From assembly GCA_023511325.1 (NCBI GenBank), contig JAIMBU010000129.1, forward strand, positions 1-7,000: DNA of 7,000 nt, in the 5' to 3' direction. Origin of the DNA: Gorillibacterium sp. (GTDB lineage: Bacteria > Bacillota > Bacilli > Paenibacillales > NBRC-103111). How positions within the stretch are numbered: position 1 is the first letter of the stretch; the number at the start of each line of letters is the position of its first letter. Shown one piece after another: positions 1-6,768 of the stretch. The notes under the pieces are model-generated. The model worked only from the letters and a program-made list of their open reading frames with translations. It searched no databases and had not been told where the DNA came from. A program made the translations under genes and the position numbers.

Positions 1-77
1 TTACTTTGGTCATAAATCAACAATCTAATTTAACATAGCCTATTTATAAGAAAATTGAAGTAGGAGGAGCTTACGAC

Positions 78-614
78 ATGAGTCAAACAGCTCTGCTAAT
101 CATTGATATGCAAGTTGCTATGTTTGCATATGAGGGGATGTCTCCCTATAGAGGCGATGAGGTTTTAGCTAACTGCAAGCAACTGCTGGAGAAGGCGAGA
201 GAAGTTCATCTGCCAGTTGTTTTTGTACAGCATACAGCGGATGAGGAGTTCACAAAAGGATTATCGACTTGGGAGATCTGCCCGGAAATTGCACCTTTGG
301 CTAATGAACCGATTGTAGAAAAAGCAAGCTGGGACTCCTTTTATCAGACAACTCTGCATCAGACTCTGCAAGACCTTGGCGTTAACCATTTGATTATCAT
401 GGGCATGCAGTCTGAATTTTGCCTGGATACCACCTGTCGACGGGCTTTTTCAATGGGATATCAGAACGTTTTAGTTCAGGATGCTCATAGTACCTTTGAT
501 AGTAACTTTCTCACCGGAGAGCAAATTGTCCAACACCATACTCAGGTACTGGGCGGCCGATTTGCACAGCTGCAGAACACTCATGAGGTTCTTGAACAGT
601 TGCTTTCCTTGTGA
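78..614 (+). CDS. Isochorismatase-family cysteine hydrolase
   Basis: A 178-residue cytosolic protein of the isochorismatase-like hydrolase fold, close to the usual length of about 180 residues for stand-alone members. The presumed catalytic triad is complete: Asp10 in LLIIDMQ, Lys82 in EKASWDSF, and Cys115 in GMQSEFCLDTTCRRA, followed by the conserved G-Y-x-N-V-x-V-x-D-A segment (127-136). The family hydrolyses amide or vinyl-ether bonds (nicotinamide, N-carbamoyl compounds, isochorismate), with Cys as nucleophile in the amidases. The residues seen do not fix the substrate, and no siderophore or NAD genes lie nearby. The start is supported by AGGAGGAG at 62-69, 8 bases before the ATG. There is no signal peptide or membrane segment. 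The gene converges with the rhamnosidase-like gene and appears to be monocistronic. I am sure of the family but not of the function. Confidence 0.93.
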   Translation: MSQTALLIIDMQVAMFAYEGMSPYRGDEVLANCKQLLEKAREVHLPVVFVQHTADEEFTKGLSTWEICPEIAPLANEPIVEKASWDSFYQTTLHQTLQDLGVNHLIIMGMQSEFCLDTTCRRAFSMGYQNVLVQDAHSTFDSNFLTGEQIVQHHTQVLGGRFAQLQNTHEVLEQLLSL

Positions 615-696
615 CTTTTATTGTATATATAGCCCGAGTGGTTGTGGAAGTGACAGTAAGCCCATGGTGTACATCTATGCAATGTATCATAGCAGA

Positions 697-3573
697 TTAC
701 CGCAAATAGGTTATCTGCTCCAGCTGACCTTCTATACCCTCCGGCCAGCGGATGCTGATGTCTACATCCTCCGGTGCTTCGACGCGCAGAGTCATGACGC
801 TTTTATGCATGCTCCAGCTTACCTCAATTTGCCCTCCCTGCGGTAGCGGGACTGCTCCCTTGGCCCATTGCAGATCGCAGGGCTGTGGTGCAATCTCAAC
901 TGAGCTCCAGCCCGGATCAAGTCGCTTGATCCCCAGGATACTTGCCCCAAGGAAGTATCCCGGAGATGCTGACCAAGCATGACAATGACTGCGGGTCAAT
1001 TGCTTGGGATTCGCTCGATTCTCTGCGAAATCGGGATACATTTCCCAGCAAGTAGTAGCATCATGCTCTACCATCTTTCCGTAATGATGGCGAATGTCCT
1101 CCAGCATCAGGTTGTATTTACCTGCTTTTTCTAATGCCTCGTAGTAAAAAAAGGACATAAAGGGACTGCCGATCTGAACGAATTCAGCAGGGGGAGAGCA
1201 TAGGTAACCCTCGATGACTGATTTACGGTCACCTTCCACCAGGCCACAAAGACAAGCGACGACTTGAGTCTGCATGCTGAATATTTTCGAAGCGCGGCCA
1301 TCGGTGTGGATGCAATCCAGATAAGCTTTACGCTCCTCACTCCAAAGTTGCCTGTTAATGGCAGCGGCCATTTCGCCAGCGATTGCGGCAAAACCGCTAT
1401 CCGCGGCTTCGGATGCCAATCCCGCTGTCTCGGCTAGAGCTATAGCTGTGCGTAGTGCTTTAACCAAAAACATATTCTGATGTGTGACGATGCCTTCGTT
1501 AGGCTGATCAATCGGAGCCCAGTCGAGAAGATTCCAGCCCTTAATATTCAGTAACATAGACGGATCGAGATGCTGAATATAATGCACAAGCGTAAAGCGA
1601 ACAGCGGGCCAAATCTCTTTGGCAAAGCCGATATCCAAAGTGTGGGCAATATATTCCTCACAAGCCGTAATCCAGAAGAAGGTCCAATTGGGGATTACAC
1701 TACTCCACGCGCTTGGAACCTGATCGACATAAAGCGGGGACATGTCAGCCGATTTAGGGACCAGGGATAAACATCGTTTTACGATATCAGTCGTGCCAAA
1801 CACATAATAATTAACCAATGCTTCATTGCGGCTGTCCCCGACCCAGAATACCTGTTCATAAGCGGGGCAATCAACAAAAGTATCCTCCATGCACAGTCGA
1901 GTGGTATGCCGGCTGATTTCCCAAATTTGATTAAGCAGGGGATCGGAGCAGGTAAATTGCCCCGTCTCGGCAACCGGATAGGTGCTTTGGTTCATAAATA
2001 CCTCATAAAGCTTAACAGGCGTCTTGTTGCCTCTCACTGTCAGAATTAGATAGCGTAATCCCCGCCGCACGGGAGATAGATAGTGCTGTCGTCCCGCTTT
2101 GCAATGATAACGGAAGGTATTGTCCAGTCCGTAAGTGTGTTGAGTATAATGCTCATGCCTATATTCTACCCCGTAAACATCAACAATGGTACCTTCTGGC
2201 GCTTCCAATTCAAAGCCAAGGTAGCCCGAACGCTCCTTACCCAAATCAATGACAAGCTCACAGTCTCCGTCCTCGAACAAGGGAAGGACAGCAGGCTCTG
2301 GAACCGGAAGAATGGCATTTTGCATGGACAACGGCAATGCTCTTCGTTCGGCAATCGTCCGCCAGACGTTAGCGCCAAATACATCCTCTTCTGTATAGAG
2401 CTTTTCTTCCATGGGACGAATCCAGGGCTCGGCTTGCAGTAAATCTTCTGTTGTTTTAGCCGTTTTCAGCGATAGATATAGGGGATGATCCCGACGAAGC
2501 AGATGATCCTCCTGGTGATCAACCCGTTCCGTCTGATCAAAAGGTCCGATGGTGATAAACGGAACCGTACGATCACCCTGTGGAGACAGGAAGCTAAAGG
2601 GAATATCGCCATCTGCAGCAATATGAAAGCTACCCCCATGATCACAGCATGTGATGTCAATTAGCAGTAAATGCTCGCCTGCTTCCAGGTGAAGCCTGTA
2701 ATAACGTTCAGGCTGCTCTCCGTACCATTCCTCTTGTAGCGTACCATCTACAAGCAAGTAGTCGGTGCGCATACCATTGGGGAAACCCACGGTAACCGTG
2801 CCCTTCTCCGTGAGCTTGAGTTTAGTTGCAAGGTATCCACAATATTCAATCCGATTCGCATGATTGGCACTTTCCGGTACCATCTGGTTTCGCAGGTCTA
2901 GTGCAGCCGTATAGGTAGCCGGTCGCACGCGATGAAGTGAAAGGATGGTTGAAGGATAATACTTTTCCTCAGTCAAAAAAGGAATATCCCGTTCAATCAG
3001 GCTTCCCCAGGGTGCTTCACTCGGCGCGATTGGAGAAGCGAATTCCCAAGCGGCATCATCAAAGGTCGTGCTTGTCCAATCGCCTTGCTGCATTCTCGCA
3101 TCGATGGTTTCGGCGAAGCCCTGCTGGCAGCACATTCTTGGAGAGTTCGGCTGTCCACCGGCAAGCGTCGCTGTCTTCCATTGACCATCTGTAGCTGCCA
3201 GAATCTGATTCCCCGAGAGTAGCTCGGCAATTAACCCACCCCGGCCGCGAATGTAATAGAAATTCGCTACACCAAAATGGAGTACAAGCACAGCGATTGA
3301 ATTCATCTTTCCGGGTCGCAGTAGATGCCCGACCTCATGAGGATCATAAGATTGCTCGCTTGGCCAAGAGCGGTTTGGGCCTCTGCCAACCAGTTGGCCG
3401 TTTACATATAGACAATAACGGGAGTCCGCACTAATTCGTAGTTGGGCTGCGCCCTCATAATCGGCAGGGCAATGAAACGTATGGCGAAAGCATCGCCACT
3501 GATTGCGAGGACTTGCTTCTAAGCCGCCCCATATCCAAGCGGCCTTCCATGTTCTATCCTTCATATTCATCAT
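697..3573 (-). CDS. GH78-like alpha-L-rhamnosidase (RhaB-like)
   Basis: A 958-residue protein that probably hydrolyses terminal alpha-L-rhamnose from glycans or oligosaccharides by inversion. The N-terminal part (about 10-200) is a carbohydrate-binding-like beta region starting WKAAWIWGG, with the SRYCLYVNGQLVGRGPNRSW strand pair. More beta modules follow, then an (alpha/alpha)6 catalytic domain (about 535-875) and a C-terminal beta domain. Candidate catalytic residues are Asp568 and Glu573 in DCPAYEQ, Asp580 in WVGD, and Glu844 in TTCWEMYP; SHCHAWSASP (862-871) is a further GH78 hallmark. Length and residue spacing agree with what I recall of Bacillus sp. GL1 RhaB (956 aa; D567, E572, D579, E841). 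No signal peptide is seen, so it is probably cytosolic and acts on imported oligosaccharides. It is transcribed divergently from the AraC-type regulator. The start may be 3 to 9 bases inside the given one (see the ribosome binding site entry). The exact glycan is unknown. Confidence 0.9.
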   Translation of the reverse strand: MMNMKDRTWKAAWIWGGLEASPRNQWRCFRHTFHCPADYEGAAQLRISADSRYCLYVNGQLVGRGPNRSWPSEQSYDPHEVGHLLRPGKMNSIAVLVLHFGVANFYYIRGRGGLIAELLSGNQILAATDGQWKTATLAGGQPNSPRMCCQQGFAETIDARMQQGDWTSTTFDDAAWEFASPIAPSEAPWGSLIERDIPFLTEEKYYPSTILSLHRVRPATYTAALDLRNQMVPESANHANRIEYCGYLATKLKLTEKGTVTVGFPNGMRTDYLLVDGTLQEEWYGEQPERYYRLHLEAGEHLLLIDITCCDHGGSFHIAADGDIPFSFLSPQGDRTVPFITIGPFDQTERVDHQEDHLLRRDHPLYLSLKTAKTTEDLLQAEPWIRPMEEKLYTEEDVFGANVWRTIAERRALPLSMQNAILPVPEPAVLPLFEDGDCELVIDLGKERSGYLGFELEAPEGTIVDVYGVEYRHEHYTQHTYGLDNTFRYHCKAGRQHYLSPVRRGLRYLILTVRGNKTPVKLYEVFMNQSTYPVAETGQFTCSDPLLNQIWEISRHTTRLCMEDTFVDCPAYEQVFWVGDSRNEALVNYYVFGTTDIVKRCLSLVPKSADMSPLYVDQVPSAWSSVIPNWTFFWITACEEYIAHTLDIGFAKEIWPAVRFTLVHYIQHLDPSMLLNIKGWNLLDWAPIDQPNEGIVTHQNMFLVKALRTAIALAETAGLASEAADSGFAAIAGEMAAAINRQLWSEERKAYLDCIHTDGRASKIFSMQTQVVACLCGLVEGDRKSVIEGYLCSPPAEFVQIGSPFMSFFYYEALEKAGKYNLMLEDIRHHYGKMVEHDATTCWEMYPDFAENRANPKQLTRSHCHAWSASPGYFLGASILGIKRLDPGWSSVEIAPQPCDLQWAKGAVPLPQGGQIEVSWSMHKSVMTLRVEAPEDVDISIRWPEGIEGQLEQITYLR

Positions 3574-3574
3574 T

Positions 3575-3581
3575 CCACCTT
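3575..3581 (-). promoter_or_regulatory. Ribosome binding site of the rhamnosidase-like gene
   Basis: On the minus strand AAGGTGG lies just upstream of three in-frame ATG codons, at 3573-3571, 3570-3568 and 3564-3562. The spacing is 1, 4 and 10 bases respectively. The first ATG is too close for normal initiation, so the second or, more likely, the third is the true start. That would shorten the protein to 957 or 955 residues without touching any domain. Confidence 0.6.
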
Positions 3582-3636
3582 GTCTTTACAATTGAGTTCA
3601 CTTTCAGTTTATCTTGTTTTAAGCTGGATAAAAGGG

Positions 3637-3665
3637 TTGTTTCTGCCATTCGTTTAGGGTATTCT
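3637..3665 (+). promoter_or_regulatory. Possible sigma-A promoter of the AraC-type regulator gene
   Basis: TTGTTT (3637-3642) and TATTCT (3660-3665) are separated by exactly 17 bases, with 26 bases from the -10 box to the ATG at 3692. The match to consensus is only 3/6 and 4/6, so this is a candidate only. It lies in the 118-bp divergent intergenic region, which must also contain the opposite promoter for the rhamnosidase-like gene. I found no convincing -35/-10 pair for that direction and no clear operator. Confidence 0.3.
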
Positions 3666-3691
3666 GACATTAAATTGAGGGAGGAAAACAG

Positions 3692-4564
3692 ATGGTCAGA
3701 AAAAGAATTGAGGTAACGCCATCTAGCCTTTTTTTTGATGGGGAATGTCCTTATTATGCAAACCGGATATCGGAGTCCTATGATCTGCAGCTGCATCGGC
3801 ATGAATTCACGGAAATCTGTTATATCGGAGAAGGAGTTGGCACTCAATATATCGGCGAGGAGACGATCCCGGTCAGTCGGGGAGATTTGTTCGTGCTTCC
3901 GGTGGGAACCTCCCATGTTTTCCGGCCGTCATCACCGGACTCCGCTATTCCGCTTGTTGTATACAACTTTATCTTCATGCCAGGTAGGGTAGCTGAGGCA
4001 CTGCGTGATTTCCCCGGTCTGGATCATCTGGAGAACACGCTCAAGCTGCTTAATCTTGTTCCCGGGAATCCGGAATGGAGGTCCTTTAAGGATTCGTCAG
4101 ACGTCTTTCATCCTCTGATGCTCAGTGCCTTTGAAGAGATTCGCTTGCGCCGGTTCGCCTATATTCCTCGACTGCACTGCCTGTTTATCATGCTGATGAT
4201 CGAAATGGAGCGCCATTTATCCTCCATACCAGAAAGCTATTCGGGTGAACGGGATAGACTGATGCAGGCCGCACTTTCATTCATTCGTAATACCTTTACT
4301 TCACCGATTACGGTTAGTCAGGTCGCATCCGTAGCACAGCTTAGTCAAAGGCATTTTCACCGCCAATTTCTCAAATTAACGGGCATGACCTTTACGCGAT
4401 ACATCCAGGATCTCCGCTTGGAGCGAAGCAAGGAATTGCTGCGTTCTACTCGTTTAACCATTCCGGATATTGCCGAAGCGGTGGGTTACCAGGACAAGGG
4501 CTTTTTTCTGGAGCTATTCAAGAAGAGAATGGGGCAAACTCCACGCGATTATCGCAAGGGATGA
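3692..4564 (+). CDS. AraC/XylS-family transcriptional regulator with cupin sensor domain
   Basis: A 290-residue cytosolic DNA-binding regulator of the usual two-domain size. Residues about 30-80 form an AraC-type cupin, with LHRHEFTEICYIGEG and the G-D-L-F-V-L-P-V-G-T-S-H-V-F turn, expected to bind a sugar or similar ligand. Residues about 192-290 hold two helix-turn-helix units: ITVSQVASVAQLSQRHFHRQF (206-226), then IPDIAEAVGYQDKGFF and the family signature ending LFKKRMGQTPRDYRK. The start is supported by GGGAGG at 3679-3684, 7 bases from the ATG. The gene is divergent from the rhamnosidase-like gene, an arrangement typical of local activators of glycan use in Paenibacillus, so control of that gene by a rhamnose-containing inducer is a reasonable inference. 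It may also read through into the downstream decarboxylase gene, since no terminator is evident after it. The ligand is not known. Confidence 0.93.
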   Translation: MVRKRIEVTPSSLFFDGECPYYANRISESYDLQLHRHEFTEICYIGEGVGTQYIGEETIPVSRGDLFVLPVGTSHVFRPSSPDSAIPLVVYNFIFMPGRVAEALRDFPGLDHLENTLKLLNLVPGNPEWRSFKDSSDVFHPLMLSAFEEIRLRRFAYIPRLHCLFIMLMIEMERHLSSIPESYSGERDRLMQAALSFIRNTFTSPITVSQVASVAQLSQRHFHRQFLKLTGMTFTRYIQDLRLERSKELLRSTRLTIPDIAEAVGYQDKGFFLELFKKRMGQTPRDYRKG

Positions 4565-4664
4565 CTGCTCAACATCCATACAACGATTTGCCATCCTTTG
4601 CTGTAGCATACTGGGAATGTTTAGGGGCCACACGGGGGAACCTAGAGCGGAATGCAACTAAAGC

Positions 4665-4671
4665 AAGGAGG
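4665..4671 (+). promoter_or_regulatory. Ribosome binding site of the decarboxylase gene
   Basis: AAGGAGG is a strong Shine-Dalgarno match but sits 11 bases before the ATG at 4683, longer than usual. No other in-frame ATG follows until residue 83, inside the thiamine-diphosphate domain, so this start is accepted. The 118-bp gap after the regulator shows no clear promoter, terminator or T-box. Confidence 0.65.
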
Positions 4672-4682
4672 CTTATTTAACG

Positions 4683-6398
4683 ATGACATTGGTTTCGAAC
4701 AAGGCTAACAAGAATCAACCCACCATTGCAGTTGCTTCTCCCACGCTTGGACAGTATCTCTTCGATTGTTTGAAGGCCGAAGGCATCACCGATATCTTTG
4801 GAATTCCTGGTGATTATAACTTCAGCTTGCTTGATACGCTGGAAAGATACGAGGGCGTCCGCTTTGTTAATGGTCGTAATGAGCTAGGAGCAGGGTATGC
4901 CGCAGATGGTTACGGACGAATCAAGGGTATGTCGGCGCTGATTACGACATTTGGCGTCGGTGAGATGAGCGCCTGCAACACCATCGCTGGTGCGAACAGT
5001 GAGTTTGTTCCGCTTATTCATATCGTGGGTGCGCCGAAGTCGACCGATCAGCAGGCGCATAAGCTGATGCATCACATCTTACTTAATGGCGATTATGACG
5101 TGTTTCGGCAGATGTATACACATCTGTGTGTCTACACGGCGATACTTACGCCTGAGAACGCAGAGCAGGAGATCCCGGCGGCCATCCACATGGCGAAGCA
5201 AAAACGCAAGCCGGTATACCTTGTCGTAGCGATTGATCTGGTGACAAAGCCCATCGTGCAGCGAGCTATCCCAGCAGCGATGCCGGGTATGACAAGTCAG
5301 CCCGCTCTTCATGCGGCGATTCAGCATATTCGCAGGCTGTTGAATGATACAGACAACGTCGTATTGATGACGGATATGCTGGCGCTCCGTTTCGGATTGC
5401 GGAACGCCGTACAGCAATTGGCGGTAAGCTTAAACGTGCCAGCCGCGTCGTTCCTGCTCGGTAAGAGTGGGTTCGATGAACAACATCCGAATTACATCGG
5501 TGTATATGGAGGCACCTTCGGAAGCGAGCAAGTGCGGAATATGGTTGAAAGTGCTGGTTATGTGATCACGGTCGGAATGATTTGGACCGATTTCAATACG
5601 GCGAATTATACGGTCAAGCTCGATCACCTTCGCCTCGTCGACATCCAGCCGGAGTATGTCCAGGTCGGAGAGGCCAAGTATGAACAGGTGATGGCGGCGG
5701 ATCTCATCGCTGCATTAAATGGAAGCGGATGGCGCCGAGCAGGCTCACTTCCTCAGGCCACCTTCCCTTACGATACGATGTCCGGCGAGCCGGAGCAGCC
5801 GATCTGCGCGGCATCGTATTATCCCCGTATCCAACGCATGTTGAAAGGCAATGACATAGTGGTCGTCGAGTCAGGAACCTTCGCTTATGGAATGTCGCAG
5901 GTACGGCTGTCTGCCGGGGCTGATTATATTTGCCAGCAGGGCTGGCAGAGCATCGGCTATGCAACGCCTGCCGCATTCGGGGCTTGCATTGCAGCCGCAG
6001 ACAGGCGTGTGCTCCTCTTCACAGGAGACGGATCTCTGCAATTGACCGTCCAAGAGATTAGTACCATGCTGGACAATGGTTGTCGACCGATTCTATTTAT
6101 TCTCAATAACAGCGGCTACACAATTGAAAAATATTTGAACGTGAAGACGACCAACCAGCAATACAACCAGATTCCTGCTTGGCGTTATACGATGTTGGCG
6201 GAAGCCTTCGGTGGAAAGGCTTTTACCGCTCAGGTCCGAACCAACCGAGAGCTAGACGATGCGATTGCAGCAGCGGAACAGGAGCAGTTAAGCCAGCTCT
6301 GTATTATCGAACTTATTTGCTCTGATCCAATGGATGCACCAGATTATCTGCACAAACTCCGCAAGCAGTTGGAGGAGCAAGAGAAGCTGATGGGATAA
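4683..6398 (+). CDS. Thiamine-diphosphate 2-oxo acid decarboxylase (pyruvate/indolepyruvate/branched-chain type)
   Basis: A 571-residue cytosolic enzyme, full length for the pyruvate/indolepyruvate decarboxylase family, which converts a 2-oxo acid to an aldehyde and CO2 using thiamine diphosphate and Mg2+. The PYR domain (about 20-190) has Asp44 in IPGDYNF, the cofactor-activating Glu67 in NELGAGYAADGY, and the His130-His131 pair in LMHHILLNGDYDVF. The middle domain spans about 205-345. The PP domain (about 375-550) has the cofactor motif GDGS (448-451) through Asn475-Asn476, then GYTIE with Glu482. The Asp, His-His and C-terminal Glu are the decarboxylase set, which separates it from acetolactate synthase. 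A roughly 20-residue N-terminal extension precedes the family core. The loop after Glu482 differs from characterised members. The substrate is undecided: indolepyruvate (ipdC, auxin synthesis in Paenibacillus), branched-chain oxo acids or pyruvate. It is followed by a strong terminator. Confidence 0.93.
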   Translation: MTLVSNKANKNQPTIAVASPTLGQYLFDCLKAEGITDIFGIPGDYNFSLLDTLERYEGVRFVNGRNELGAGYAADGYGRIKGMSALITTFGVGEMSACNTIAGANSEFVPLIHIVGAPKSTDQQAHKLMHHILLNGDYDVFRQMYTHLCVYTAILTPENAEQEIPAAIHMAKQKRKPVYLVVAIDLVTKPIVQRAIPAAMPGMTSQPALHAAIQHIRRLLNDTDNVVLMTDMLALRFGLRNAVQQLAVSLNVPAASFLLGKSGFDEQHPNYIGVYGGTFGSEQVRNMVESAGYVITVGMIWTDFNTANYTVKLDHLRLVDIQPEYVQVGEAKYEQVMAADLIAALNGSGWRRAGSLPQATFPYDTMSGEPEQPICAASYYPRIQRMLKGNDIVVVESGTFAYGMSQVRLSAGADYICQQGWQSIGYATPAAFGACIAAADRRVLLFTGDGSLQLTVQEISTMLDNGCRPILFILNNSGYTIEKYLNVKTTNQQYNQIPAWRYTMLAEAFGGKAFTAQVRTNRELDDAIAAAEQEQLSQLCIIELICSDPMDAPDYLHKLRKQLEEQEKLMG

Positions 6399-6423
6399 TT
6401 TTTGACTATTTTGACTATGTAGA

Positions 6424-6463
6424 GGACTTGTGGGGGATATACCCTGCAGGTCCGTTTTTTTTT
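6424..6463 (+). terminator. Rho-independent terminator of the decarboxylase gene
   Basis: A 30-base hairpin (6424-6453) folds as a continuous 12-bp stem (GGACTTGTGGGG against CCCTGCAGGTCC, counting G-T pairs) around the loop GATATA. One G follows, then nine T residues (6455-6463). It begins 26 bases after the decarboxylase stop codon. Two tandem copies of TTTGACTAT (6401-6418) lie between the stop codon and the stem. Confidence 0.93.
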
Positions 6464-6465
6464 CG

Positions 6466-6609
6466 ATGAGTTGCTATATGGGGCAACCTAAAGCCAAATT
6501 AGTCGACGTCATTTCACATGGACCTATATTTGATCTGGGTACAATTCAAGCCTATAGCTGCAAGCGCTTAATCCCATGTGTCAAGGGAATGACTTCATGT
6601 GGCTGTTAG
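6466..6609 (+). CDS. Possible small Cys-rich peptide
   Basis: An open frame of 47 codons from ATG 6466, or 43 from ATG 6478, begins immediately after the terminator T-tract. Counted from the second ATG, the product is hydrophilic at first (MGQPKAKLVDV) and then concentrates four cysteines in the last 16 residues: C28, C34, C41 and C43, ending MTSCGC. A short leader followed by a Ser/Thr/Cys-rich tail resembles ribosomally made peptide precursors or small metal-binding peptides. I do not recognise the family. Against it, no good Shine-Dalgarno sequence precedes either ATG, no modification or transport gene is in the window, an open frame of this length is not rare by chance, and the same DNA carries inverted repeats. 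Treat it as a candidate only. Confidence 0.2.
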   Translation: MSCYMGQPKAKLVDVISHGPIFDLGTIQAYSCKRLIPCVKGMTSCGC

Positions 6610-6666
6610 AGGTTACTGATAAATCCTTTTCCAATAGTCCTGAAACTCTGCATGCAGTCGGATATA

Positions 6667-6768
6667 TTTAGCTCAATAGGAGAGCCAAACTGCATTTCCT
6701 ACAGTTAATTTCGAGCTTTTAGCTCCATGGGAAAACCTAACTGCATTTCCTACAGTTAATTTGCTCCT
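6667..6768. repeat. Two tandem 51-bp intergenic repeat units with a hairpin core
   Basis: Units at 6667-6717 and 6718-6768 both start TTTAGCTC and share a 24-base identical core (6688-6711 and 6739-6762) that begins AACTGCATTTCC and ends CAGTTAATTT. Within the core, AACTGCA and TACAGTT form an imperfect inverted repeat (6 of 7 pairs) around TTTCC. At the junction, GAGCT-TTT-AGCTC (6713-6725) forms another small hairpin. Related, more diverged cores are at 6800-6819 (inverted, 14 of 20 positions) and 6851-6870 (direct, 14 of 20). I recall similar AACTGCATTT-type elements scattered between genes in Paenibacillus genomes. No transposase or CRISPR features accompany them. Confidence 0.75.

Noticed and set aside
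615..696. Bidirectional terminator between the convergent hydrolase and rhamnosidase-like genes
   Set aside because: I found no stable stem followed by a T-tract in either direction in these 82 bases.
2083..2442. Forward-strand open frame of 119 codons inside the rhamnosidase-like gene
   Set aside because: It is antisense to a well-supported coding region, has no recognisable domain, and is best explained as a codon-bias shadow, like the other antisense frames at 481-846 and 3554-3916.
4565..4682. T-box or other leader riboswitch before the decarboxylase gene
   Set aside because: Only a weak 4-bp TAGG/CCTA pairing was found, with no T-box TGGNACCGCG-like sequence and no terminator hairpin.
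6402..6441. TTGACT of the tandem TTTGACTAT repeats as a -35 box for downstream transcription
   Set aside because: The only -10-like bases (GATATA, 6436-6441) are 19 or more bases away and lie in the terminator loop, so any transcript would lack the stem and have no clear purpose.
6688..6762. Repeats spaced like a minimal CRISPR array
   Set aside because: Only two identical cores exist, the 27-base stretch between them is itself part of the repeat unit and similar to its counterpart, and no cas genes are present.
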